This document shows, in pieces, positions 1 to 5,710 of a stretch of DNA of 6,044 nt. Both the position numbers and the translations under genes were made by a program. The notes beneath the pieces were generated by a model, which worked only from the letters and a program-made list of their open reading frames with translations, had not been told where the DNA came from and ran no database searches. Numbering within the stretch: the stretch's first letter is position 1; every line of letters starts with the position of its first letter. Source of the DNA: JBOGJG01 sp050747825 (GTDB lineage: Bacteria; Acidobacteriota; UBA6911; RPQK01; JBOGJG01); assembly GCA_050747825.1 (NCBI GenBank), contig JBOGJG010000170.1, forward strand, positions 1-6,044, read 5' to 3'.

Positions 1-2
1 CA

Positions 3-131
3 CCGGTACCAATCCTTCATCCGGATGACCTTTTGGCAAAGCACACGCAAGACGCCTGGACGAAGCTGACGGGCACAGTTTCGGGCACAGTTGCGAACAC
101 GCCCCCGAATCCTCTGGCTGTAAGTGATTGA
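3..131 (+). CDS. 3' end of an unidentified gene, possibly an integrase tail (partial)
   Basis: An open frame enters from the left edge and ends at TGA 129-131, giving 42 residues: PVPILHPDDLLAKHTQDAWT, then KLTGTVSGTVANTPPNPLAV, then SD. The other two plus frames have early stops. A short tandem DNA repeat (cgggcacagtt at 70-80 and 82-92) encodes the TGTVSGTV stretch. No catalytic motif lies in this piece. The stop is 5 bases from the CCA end of a convergent tRNA-Phe gene, which is where site-specific integrases of tRNA-targeting elements commonly end, and a low-complexity polar tail is common at the C-terminus of tyrosine recombinases. The integrase reading therefore rests on position and tail style only. 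It could be any gene end, or chance. Confidence 0.35.
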   Translation, partial: PVPILHPDDLLAKHTQDAWTKLTGTVSGTVANTPPNPLAVSD

Positions 132-136
132 TTTAC

Positions 137-212
<76 letters not shown>

Positions 213-229
213 AGCGAAGGAAAAAAGGT

Positions 230-238
230 ATTCTACCA
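230..238 (-). promoter_or_regulatory. extended -10 promoter element for tRNA-Phe
   Basis: The minus strand reads TGG TAGAAT, a TGn-type extended -10 matching TATAAT at five of six positions. It would start transcription around 223, about 10 bases before the mature tRNA 5' end. No good -35 is visible at 16-18 bp, and extended -10 promoters can work without one. It is followed by an A/T run (a 6-A tract on the plus strand, 221-226). Confidence 0.45.
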
Positions 239-255
239 GAAAGGGACGCTGTCCC
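238..255 (-). terminator. weak hairpin after kdgK
   Basis: The minus strand has GGGAC-AGC-GTCCC followed by TTTCT, starting about 20 bases past the kdgK stop codon. A five-pair GC-rich stem with a triloop and a poor U tract could be a weak intrinsic terminator for the eda-kdgK unit. If it does not terminate, transcripts would run into the tRNA gene in the same direction. Confidence 0.35.
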
Positions 256-276
256 ACGATTAGGGGAGTCAGATCG

Positions 277-1308
277 TCAGCGCTGGACGCGGCCGCTGGC
301 GTCGCCTTTCATGAGGGCTTCCACTTCGGAGGCGTTCACGCGGTTGAAATCGCCGGCGATGGAGTGCTTCAGGCAGGAGGCGGCGACGGCGAACTCCAGA
401 GCGCAGGCTTCATCTTCATAGCTGAGCAGGCCGTAAATCAGTCCGCCGGCGAAGGCGTCGCCACCGCCCACGCGGTCGATGATGTCGCTGATCTCGTATT
501 TGAGGCTGGTGTGAAACTGCTCGCCATTGTGCAGCACGGCCGACCAGCTATTGTAGTTGGCGCTGTGGCTCTCGCGCATCGTGATGGCCTGCTTCTTCAG
601 ATTGGGGAACTCCCCCAGGACCCGCTCGGCGATCGCCTTGTATTTTTCTGATTCCAGTCGCCCGGCGTGGACGTCCACATCGATATCCACTCCCAGTGAC
701 TTCTGACAATCTTCTTCATTGGCAATGCCCACGTCCACATACTGGACTACCTCACGCATCACTTCAGGAGCTGACTTGCCGTAATTCCAGAGCTTCTTGC
801 GGTAGTTGTAATCACAAGACACCATGACCGACTTTCGCTGTGCCGCCTTGACGGCTTCCAGGCACAGGTTGGCAGCGTTCTCGCCCAACGCTGGCGTAAT
901 GCCCGTGACGTGAAACCAGTCAGCTCCGTCCAGGACGGCGTCCCAATCGAAATCACCCGGTTCAGCCTGAGCGATAGAGGAACCCACGCGATCGTAAATC
1001 ACCTTGGACGGGCGTTGGTTGGCGCCCGCCTCCAGGTAGTAAATGCCGATGCGCGAACCCTGCCGGCGGATCTGGGAGGTGTCGATTCCAAAGCTGCGCA
1101 ACCCGGCCACGCAGGCATCTGCGATGGGATTGGCCGGTAAGGCCGTGACATACGAAACCTCCAGCCCATACTGCGCCAGCGAGACAGCCACGTTGGCCTC
1201 TCCGCCCCCGAAGGTAGCTTCGAAGAACGGAGACTGAAGCAGCCGCTCATGCCCGGGTGGATTCAGTCGCAACATTATTTCCCCAAAGGTGACTACTCGC
1301 TTTGCCAT
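277..1308 (-). CDS. kdgK: 2-keto-3-deoxygluconate kinase (PfkB family)
   Basis: This cytoplasmic sugar kinase phosphorylates 2-keto-3-deoxygluconate (KDG) with ATP to 2-keto-3-deoxy-6-phosphogluconate. It has 343 residues, slightly longer than the usual ~310-340. The N-terminal strand TFGEIMLRLNPP is followed by the substrate-binding glycine stretch FGGGEANVAVSLAQYG (33-48). Residues 90-107 (YYLEAG..QRPSKVIYDR) and DYNYRKKLW (166-174) are typical of KDG kinases within the family. The PfkB signature DRVGGGDAFAGG (278-289) supplies the anion hole and the catalytic Asp284. The ATG at 1308-1306 lies inside the end of eda, with a GAGGAG ribosome-binding site 10 bases upstream, so translation is probably coupled to the aldolase. 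Its product is the aldolase substrate. Another PfkB sugar specificity is possible but less likely given the neighbour. Confidence 0.93.
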   Translation of the reverse strand: MAKRVVTFGEIMLRLNPPGHERLLQSPFFEATFGGGEANVAVSLAQYGLEVSYVTALPANPIADACVAGLRSFGIDTSQIRRQGSRIGIYYLEAGANQRPSKVIYDRVGSSIAQAEPGDFDWDAVLDGADWFHVTGITPALGENAANLCLEAVKAAQRKSVMVSCDYNYRKKLWNYGKSAPEVMREVVQYVDVGIANEEDCQKSLGVDIDVDVHAGRLESEKYKAIAERVLGEFPNLKKQAITMRESHSANYNSWSAVLHNGEQFHTSLKYEISDIIDRVGGGDAFAGGLIYGLLSYEDEACALEFAVAASCLKHSIAGDFNRVNASEVEALMKGDASGRVQR

Positions 1309-1955
1309 GATGCAGGAGCTCCTCTCACTTCAGAAACCAGTCGCACCGCTTCGCGCACATGACGGGAAACCAGATCAAATTGTCCTTTGGAGATCCAATC
1401 CGTGTGGACCATCCAGCTCCCGCCGCAAGCCAGTGTCTTCTCAAAGGCCAGGTACTGTTTCAGATTGCCCGGGCCGATCCCCCCGGTCGGAATGAATCGG
1501 ACCATCCCATAGGGGGCGGAGATAGCCTTCATAAAATCGAGTCCACCCATCGGCTCGGCTGGAAAGAATTTCAGTATACTGAGTCCCTTCTCCAGAGCCG
1601 CTTCTATATCAGTGGGCGTGCAAATTCCCGGAAACACTTCGATTCCCTGTTCGAGACAGTAATCCACCACGCCGGGATTGAAGCCCGGCGCCACGATAAA
1701 GCGCGCTCCGGCCTCAATCGCCTGCCTGGCTTGTTCGACCTTCAGAACAGTTCCGGCTCCTACCAGGAGGTCGGGCAGTTCAGCGGCCAGTCGGCGGATC
1801 GCCTCCTGTCCCGCAGCGGTCCGGAAAGTGATTTCAGCGCAGGGAAGTCCCTCTTTTACCAGAACCTGTCCAAGAGACACCGAGTGCGCGGCATCATCGA
1901 TTACGACAACCGGAACGATACCGAGGTCTTCGATACGCTCAGCTAAATGTTCCAT
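1293..1955 (-). CDS. eda: KDPG/KHG aldolase
   Basis: This class I (Schiff-base) aldolase cleaves 2-keto-3-deoxy-6-phosphogluconate to pyruvate and glyceraldehyde-3-phosphate, and many members also split 4-hydroxy-2-oxoglutarate. Counting from the ATG at 1955 it has 220 residues (E. coli Eda has 213). Visible family landmarks are AEITFR with catalytic Glu41 and Arg45, VGAGTV (65-70), APGFNP (89-94), FPGICTPTDIEAAL (108-121), the Schiff-base Lys129 in LKFFPAEP, and the phosphate-binding IPTGGIG (155-161). The frame is open up to a GTG at 1982, but that start has no ribosome-binding site and sits at the predicted transcription start. The ATG has AAGGG 11 bases upstream and begins at the usual MEHLAERI-type N-terminus. 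It is the first gene of a two-gene unit with kdgK, and its last codons overlap the kdgK start by 16 bases. Confidence 0.93.
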   Translation of the reverse strand: MEHLAERIEDLGIVPVVVIDDAAHSVSLGQVLVKEGLPCAEITFRTAAGQEAIRRLAAELPDLLVGAGTVLKVEQARQAIEAGARFIVAPGFNPGVVDYCLEQGIEVFPGICTPTDIEAALEKGLSILKFFPAEPMGGLDFMKAISAPYGMVRFIPTGGIGPGNLKQYLAFEKTLACGGSWMVHTDWISKGQFDLVSRHVREAVRLVSEVRGAPASWQSE

Positions 1956-1960
1956 TACGC

Positions 1961-1990
1961 TGGACACCCTTAAACATGCCACAGTAGTAT
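1961..1990 (+). promoter_or_regulatory. candidate promoter for ridA
   Basis: The plus strand has TGGACA (1961-1966, five of six matches to TTGACA), an 18-bp spacer and TAGTAT (1985-1990, four of six to TATAAT). Transcription would begin near 1997, leaving about 40 bases of leader before ridA. The ridA start itself has a strong AGGAGG (2027-2032) six bases upstream. Confidence 0.4.
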
Positions 1991-2014
1991 AGCCGCGCCA
2001 CTAGCTGTGATAAA
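1986..2014 (-). promoter_or_regulatory. candidate promoter for eda-kdgK
   Basis: The minus strand has TTTATC (2014-2009), a 17-bp spacer and TATACT (1991-1986, five of six to TATAAT). Initiation near 1979 would give a ~25-base leader to the eda ATG at 1955, which also argues against the GTG start at 1982. The -35 is weak. The -10 overlaps the opposing ridA -10, and an imperfect inverted repeat (CACAGTAG at 1980-1987, CTAGCTGTG at 2001-2009) brackets it, so it could be an operator site for a regulator I cannot name. Confidence 0.4.
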
Positions 2015-2038
2015 GAAACCTTTTAGAGGAGGACGAGA

Positions 2039-2416
2039 ATGCTAGAGAAGATCTATGCCAAAGATGGTCCCAAGCCAGTCGGCCCTTATTCTCCAGCCAT
2101 CCGGGCCAACGGTTTCATCTTCGTCTCCGGACAGGGGCCTATCGATCCCCGGACGAGCGAGATCAACCGCGGCCCCATTCCTGACCAAGTCCGCCAGACC
2201 CTGGACAACATCAAGGCCATTTTGGAGGCGGCAGGGTCGTCCATGGATAAGATCGTCAAGAGTAATGTCTACCTGGCGGACATCTCGAATTTCGAGATCA
2301 TGAATGAGGCTTATTCCGCCTATTTCGGCGATCATAAGCCTGCCCGCACGACCATTCAGGCAGGCGCGCTGCCCAAGCGGATTGACGTGGAAGTTGAGGT
2401 GATTGCTCTCGAATAG
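2039..2416 (+). CDS. ridA: RidA family enamine/imine deaminase
   Basis: RidA (YjgF/YER057c/UK114) proteins are small cytoplasmic trimers that hydrolyse reactive enamines and imines, such as 2-aminoacrylate released by PLP enzymes, to keto acids and ammonia. The protein has 125 residues, the normal length. Visible landmarks are VGPYSPAIRANGFIFVSGQ with Tyr17 and Ser30, the substrate-carboxylate Arg103 in PARTTIQ, and Glu120 in DVEVEVIAL. These match the residues of the deaminase-active RidA subfamily rather than the inactive Rid groups. The ATG has a strong AGGAGG six bases away. It lies 53 bases upstream of the cysteine desulfurase, a PLP enzyme, on the same strand, with no terminator visible between them. 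The shared job is inferred from family biochemistry. Confidence 0.95.
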   Translation: MLEKIYAKDGPKPVGPYSPAIRANGFIFVSGQGPIDPRTSEINRGPIPDQVRQTLDNIKAILEAAGSSMDKIVKSNVYLADISNFEIMNEAYSAYFGDHKPARTTIQAGALPKRIDVEVEVIALE

Positions 2417-2432
2417 TCACCGTAGCGCCCAT

Positions 2433-2462
2433 TTGAAGCCCTCAACTGCCGGGTGGTATATT
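2433..2462 (+). promoter_or_regulatory. candidate promoter giving a leaderless desulfurase mRNA
   Basis: TTGAAG (2433-2438), an 18-bp spacer and TATATT (2457-2462, five of six to TATAAT) stand directly before the cysteine desulfurase. A start 7-8 bases after the -10 falls at 2469-2470, which is the A of the ATG or the base before it. There is no Shine-Dalgarno sequence in front of this ATG, which fits a leaderless transcript. Readthrough from ridA would also reach the gene. Confidence 0.5.
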
Positions 2463-2469
2463 TGGACGC

Positions 2470-3636
2470 ATGATTCGGCAGGTCTACCTGGACAATAATG
2501 CGACAACCCGCTTGGACCCTCAGGTTTTGGAGGCGATGAAGCCTTTCTATCTGGAGGACTTCGGGAATGCTTCGTCCATCCATACGCTGGGCCAGAAGGC
2601 CAGGGCCGCCGTCGAGGAAGCCCGCCGCCAGGTTGCCGATTTGATCGGGGCTCAGCCCAGGGAGATCGTTTTCACCAGCGGCGGAACCGAATCGGACAAC
2701 ATGGCTATTCGCGGAGTGGCCACTCACAACCGGTCGCGGGGAAACCACATCATCACGTCAACCGTGGAACACCCGGCAATCCTCCGCACTTGCGAACAAC
2801 TTGAAAAGGAAGGCTTCCGGGTCACGTACATTCCCGTGCAGAAGGACGGCGTGATTCGCCTGGATCAACTGAAGGATGCCCTTGATGACCAGACCATTCT
2901 CATCTCGATTATGCATGCCAACAATGAGGTTGGAACCATTCAGCCGATTCAGGAAATCGCCGCTCTGGCCCAGGAACGGAAGATCGCCTTCCACACCGAT
3001 GCGGTCCAATCCACGGGCAAGATTCCATTGGACGTGGAAGAGCTCGGCATCGACCTCCTGACCCTCTCCGGCCACAAGATTCACGGACCTAAGGGTACGG
3101 GCGCTCTCTACGTGCGCCGCGGAGTACGGATGAACCCGCTTCTCTTCGGAGGCTCGCATGAGCGCCACCGCCGGGCGGGAACGGAAAACGTTCCCGGAAT
3201 CGTGGGACTGGGAAAAGCCTGCGATGTGGCGCGCCATGGTCTGGACGACTTCGGCACCCGGATGCGCGAGCTCCGGGACCGTCTGGAAAATGGCATCCTG
3301 AGCAGGATTCCCGAGACCTATGTCAACGGAAACCGGGAGCAGCGGATGCCCCATGTCACCAACATCAGCTTCCGCTATCTGGAAGGGGAAGCCCTGCTGA
3401 TTTCCCTGGACTTCAGCGGAATCGCCGTCTCAACCGGCGCTGCCTGTTCATCCGGGTCACTGGAGCCCTCGCACGTGCTGACGGCTATTGGCCTCAGCTC
3501 CGTACTGGCCCACGGCTCCATTCGATTCAGCCTCAGCCGGATGACCACTGAGGAAGATATCGATTACGTCCTGGAGACGCTGCCTGCCACCGTAGAGCGG
3601 ATGCGGGAAATGTCGCCGCTGTATCGGGAAGGGTAG
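2470..3636 (+). CDS. nifS: cysteine desulfurase, NifS/IscS type
   Basis: This PLP-dependent enzyme converts cysteine to alanine and holds the sulfur as a persulfide for iron-sulfur cluster or other sulfur-transfer pathways. The 388 residues match the class I (IscS/NifS) length. It starts with the family YLDNNATTRLDP. Visible active-site residues are His101 in STVEHPAI, which stacks on PLP, Asp177 and Gln180 in HTDAVQSTGK, and the PLP-binding Lys203 in SGHKIHGPKG. The ERHRRAGTENVPG block is at 231-243, and the persulfide Cys326 is in STGAACSSGSLEPSHVL. The intact CSSGS loop makes it the class I rather than the SufS type. A scaffold gene follows after 6 bases, so the pair probably acts together. 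Whether the role is housekeeping (iscS) or specialised (nifS) cannot be told here; the symbol marks the family only. Confidence 0.95.
   Translation: MIRQVYLDNNATTRLDPQVLEAMKPFYLEDFGNASSIHTLGQKARAAVEEARRQVADLIGAQPREIVFTSGGTESDNMAIRGVATHNRSRGNHIITSTVEHPAILRTCEQLEKEGFRVTYIPVQKDGVIRLDQLKDALDDQTILISIMHANNEVGTIQPIQEIAALAQERKIAFHTDAVQSTGKIPLDVEELGIDLLTLSGHKIHGPKGTGALYVRRGVRMNPLLFGGSHERHRRAGTENVPGIVGLGKACDVARHGLDDFGTRMRELRDRLENGILSRIPETYVNGNREQRMPHVTNISFRYLEGEALLISLDFSGIAVSTGAACSSGSLEPSHVLTAIGLSSVLAHGSIRFSLSRMTTEEDIDYVLETLPATVERMREMSPLYREG
3626..3633 (+). promoter_or_regulatory. ribosome-binding site that supports the TTG start
   Basis: GGGAAGGG lies within the last codons of the cysteine desulfurase and ends 9 bases before the TTG at 3643. 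No ATG or GTG exists nearby in this frame, so the site favours TTG as the true start of the scaffold gene. Confidence 0.55.
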
Positions 3637-3642
3637 ACCTTC

Positions 3643-3996
3643 TTGTACAGCGAGAGAGTCAGGGAACTCATCTCCACTCTTCCCAACCGCGGAACTCTGG
3701 CAGAAGCCACTCACCGCTCTCGATCTGAAAATCCGGTTTGCGGCGATATCACGCACCTTTATTTGAAAATCGAAGGCGACCTTGTTCAGGACTGCCGTTT
3801 TCAGACCCATGGCTGTCCGGGAGCAATCGCCGCCGCCGCCGCCATTACGCTGCTCTGCAAGGGAAAGACGACGACCGAATGCCGGCAACTGACAATCGAG
3901 TCGCTGCTGGACTTCCTTCAGGGACTGCCTTCCCACAAGATTCACGGCGCGGAACTCGCGCTGGCAGCCTTAAAAAAAGCGCTCATATCTGTTTAA
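3643..3996 (+). CDS. IscU/NifU-N-like iron-sulfur scaffold, third Cys missing
   Basis: This resembles the IscU/NifU N-terminal scaffold family, which builds Fe-S clusters using sulfur from a cysteine desulfurase. It is 117 residues from a TTG start (IscU is ~128). The N-terminus YSERVRELI..LPNRG parallels the YSEKV..NPRN start of IscU and supports TTG. NPVCGD (30-35) gives the first ligand Cys33 and Asp35, and THGCPGAIAAAA (55-66) gives the second, Cys58. The usual third ligand, in a LPxxKxHCSxLA context, is replaced: LPSHKIHGAELA has Gly102. Extra cysteines are Cys51, Cys72 and Cys80. The gene starts 6 bases after the desulfurase stop, so the two are surely co-transcribed. It may hold clusters differently, use another cysteine, or act as a carrier or sulfur acceptor; that is inference. 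Confidence 0.85.
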   Translation: MYSERVRELISTLPNRGTLAEATHRSRSENPVCGDITHLYLKIEGDLVQDCRFQTHGCPGAIAAAAAITLLCKGKTTTECRQLTIESLLDFLQGLPSHKIHGAELALAALKKALISV

Positions 3997-4019
3997 CTCT
4001 TGAAAAGGAGCTCTTAAGA

Positions 4020-5660
4020 ATGCACAAGTACTTACTATTTCTTTTGTTCAGTTTTCCGCTGTTCAACTACGGCATGGCCGCCACCCTCTTTTACTTCCCA
4101 CAAATCGGAGATGGAGTTCAAAACGGAGTGAGGCTTCAGACAAATCTGGTATTCACAGGCCTTGAAAGCGCTGCAGTGACGGTCGAGTTCTTCGATTCCG
4201 AAGGGCAGCGTCTTCAGATGGCGTTCGCGGATGACCGGCCGGCTGGCTCGGTGATCGAGCTCTCGCTGGGACGAGGAGAGGTGGTTTTAGTTCAGACGGC
4301 CGGGACTGAAAGCTTAAAGTCAGGGTATGCTCGAGTCACGGCAGACGCCCAGATTGGCGCTAATGCGATTTTTACAGGAACCGAAATCGAAACAGAGCGG
4401 GTACTCTTCGAGGCGGGTGTGCCGGCCACCACAACGGAGTCGGAGTTCACCATTTTCCTGGATTCGATCGGCAGTCATGATACCGGTCTGGCCTTCGTGC
4501 ACGCTTCTCAGGTTGGCCAAGAGCAAGTGGATGGTGAAGAAGAGCCGCCCGTTCAGATCACGATTAAGATCTATGACACGAACTTCACCCTGATTGCCAC
4601 TGCCCAAATGGAACTGGCCTCGGGCCACCACTTAGCCCAGTTCATCTGGCAGTTCCTGGAAGACTCGGAGGTCATCTCCAGAGTCAGGGATATGCTGGGT
4701 CTCGTGACGATCACCAGCGATCGTCCGCTGGCGCCGGTGACGCTGCGCCAGGACGAGGAGACGCTGCTCCTGACCACGTTTCCCGTAGTTTCCGGCAGCC
4801 CGGAGGCAGGCGAATCCACCAACTTCTTCTTCTCCTTCGAGGAGAGCATGCAGGGGTGGTATCCCACGGGAACAGATCTCGAGCACGCCGGCGGCACCCT
4901 CGAGTGGTCAATCGAGCCGACTGAGGAAATGGCTACGCACGGATCCAGATCGCTGCAATTTTTCCTGGAAAACCTCAACGACGCCGGAAAGATCTGGGTG
5001 CAGCGCAACTTTTCCCTGGAACCGGAAACCACTTATGAAGTTCAGGTCGAATACGATTTCGGGACCGGAGACGGTGATATCAACGCTTTTATGATTATCA
5101 CAGGCGCTTCTCCGGGTCCGCCAGAAACATGGGACGATCTGGATTTCCAGGAATCCACTTCAAACGGTACCGGCGAGCCCGGATTTGCATGGCTGGATAA
5201 AAGCTACACCTTCACGGTCGAATCAAGCCCCGAAGGCCTGATTTACGTAGCCATCGGCGTCTGGGGAACCTACGAAGTCAGCCGGACCTACCTGGTAGAC
5301 GCCGTGAACATCACCTTCACGGAAAGGCGGAAAGGTGACACGCACGTAATTGCCTCTGAAAGCCGCGTCAATTCTGCAAGAAGTCTTCAGTCTGGCACCA
5401 ATCAGTCAATTGCCGCTTCAATCGGGAACGTTTTACTCGTACACCGTATTTGCCTCACTACCTTCAGAACTCCTGACATACCCCCAAAAACCTCAGGAAA
5501 TTCCAGACATTTGAGGACAGGAGGCATTCGCGCTGTAACCGCGTTCGGGCCGAGTTCAAATTTTGAACGGGAGAATTTCGGCCAAAAAGCTGAGAAGGCC
5601 GATCTAATACCCGCTGGGCAGCCCAAGGCTTCTCCTTTTTCAAGTTCTGAGCCGCCTTAA
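4020..5660 (+). CDS. secreted beta-sandwich repeat protein with CBM-like domain
   Basis: The gene function is unknown. The ATG at 4020 has AAAAGGAG nine bases upstream; the frame is open further left but only across the scaffold gene. The 546-residue product begins with a signal peptide (1-20, hydrophobic LLFLLFSFPLF, likely cut after GMA). Residues ~22-130 and ~142-258 appear to be two copies of one beta-rich unit. Compare VTVEFFDSEGQRL with ITIKIYDTNFTLI, followed in each by a strand, a glycine turn and a T/V-rich strand; the first ends in LFEAGVP and the second in TTFPVVSG. Such paired repeats occur in secreted proteins of Acidobacteria-like bacteria (recollection). Residues ~269-434 (FFFSFEESMQGWYP to VDAVNITFTER) look like a galactose-binding-like or carbohydrate-binding module. 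Residues after ~436 are polar and basic without motifs, and a terminator-like hairpin lies within that part, so the natural end may be near 5330. No membrane anchor or sorting signal is visible. Confidence 0.7.
   Translation: MHKYLLFLLFSFPLFNYGMAATLFYFPQIGDGVQNGVRLQTNLVFTGLESAAVTVEFFDSEGQRLQMAFADDRPAGSVIELSLGRGEVVLVQTAGTESLKSGYARVTADAQIGANAIFTGTEIETERVLFEAGVPATTTESEFTIFLDSIGSHDTGLAFVHASQVGQEQVDGEEEPPVQITIKIYDTNFTLIATAQMELASGHHLAQFIWQFLEDSEVISRVRDMLGLVTITSDRPLAPVTLRQDEETLLLTTFPVVSGSPEAGESTNFFFSFEESMQGWYPTGTDLEHAGGTLEWSIEPTEEMATHGSRSLQFFLENLNDAGKIWVQRNFSLEPETTYEVQVEYDFGTGDGDINAFMIITGASPGPPETWDDLDFQESTSNGTGEPGFAWLDKSYTFTVESSPEGLIYVAIGVWGTYEVSRTYLVDAVNITFTERRKGDTHVIASESRVNSARSLQSGTNQSIAASIGNVLLVHRICLTTFRTPDIPPKTSGNSRHLRTGGIRAVTAFGPSSNFERENFGQKAEKADLIPAGQPKASPFSSSEPP
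5548..5583. repeat. nested palindrome
   Basis: GTTCAAA (5554-5560) and TTTGAAC (5562-5568) form a perfect 7-bp dyad around a single T. Just outside, GGCCGA (5548-5553) and TCGGCC (5578-5583) form a second matching pair with a 9-base asymmetric insert. It may be a regulatory dyad or part of an insertion-element end; I cannot tell which. Confidence 0.5.
5592..5641. terminator. bidirectional terminator-like hairpin
   Basis: GAGAAG (5592-5597) plus CC (5599-5600) pairs with GG (5627-5628) plus the immediately following CTTCTC (5629-5634), with one bulged G. A small inner hairpin TGGG-CAG-CCCA sits in the loop. On the plus strand the stem is followed by CTTTTTC. On the minus strand it is followed by AGCTTTTTGG (plus positions 5582-5591). 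It could end transcription from both the secreted-protein gene and the transposase. On the plus strand it lies inside the open frame that runs to 5660. Confidence 0.5.
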
Positions 5661-5710
5661 AAAGACACCTCTGCCCAGGTTCCTTTAATTGGTTGCTGGA
5701 GAGTGGGACT

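Larger units (their letters stand above)
5341..5710. other. stretch with no convincing gene
   Basis: This covers the doubtful tail of the secreted protein and the space before the transposase stop codon. It holds two inverted repeats (5548-5583 and 5592-5634) but no protein signature in any frame that I recognise. A 54-residue open frame in another plus frame (5350-5514) follows directly after a stop and has no good start. The stretch may be the outer end of the insertion element whose remnant follows, with the boundary to the secreted-protein gene somewhere near 5330-5350. No terminal inverted repeat can be confirmed because the other end lies outside the window. Confidence 0.4.

Noticed and set aside
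1314..1323. Perfect palindrome AGGAGCTCCT over the kdgK ribosome-binding site
   Set aside because: It has no loop, so it cannot form a hairpin within one RNA, and it lies in eda coding sequence. Probably incidental.
1956..1982. GTG start at 1982 for eda, adding nine residues
   Set aside because: No ribosome-binding site precedes it and it falls at the predicted transcription start; the ATG at 1955 fits the family N-terminus.
3738..4019. Upstream extension of the secreted-protein frame to 3738
   Set aside because: It overlaps the scaffold gene in another frame, and the ATG at 4020 has a strong ribosome-binding site followed at once by a signal peptide.
5350..5514. 54-residue plus-strand frame starting TTG after a stop
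   Set aside because: There is no adequate ribosome-binding site and no recognisable motif; it may be chance.
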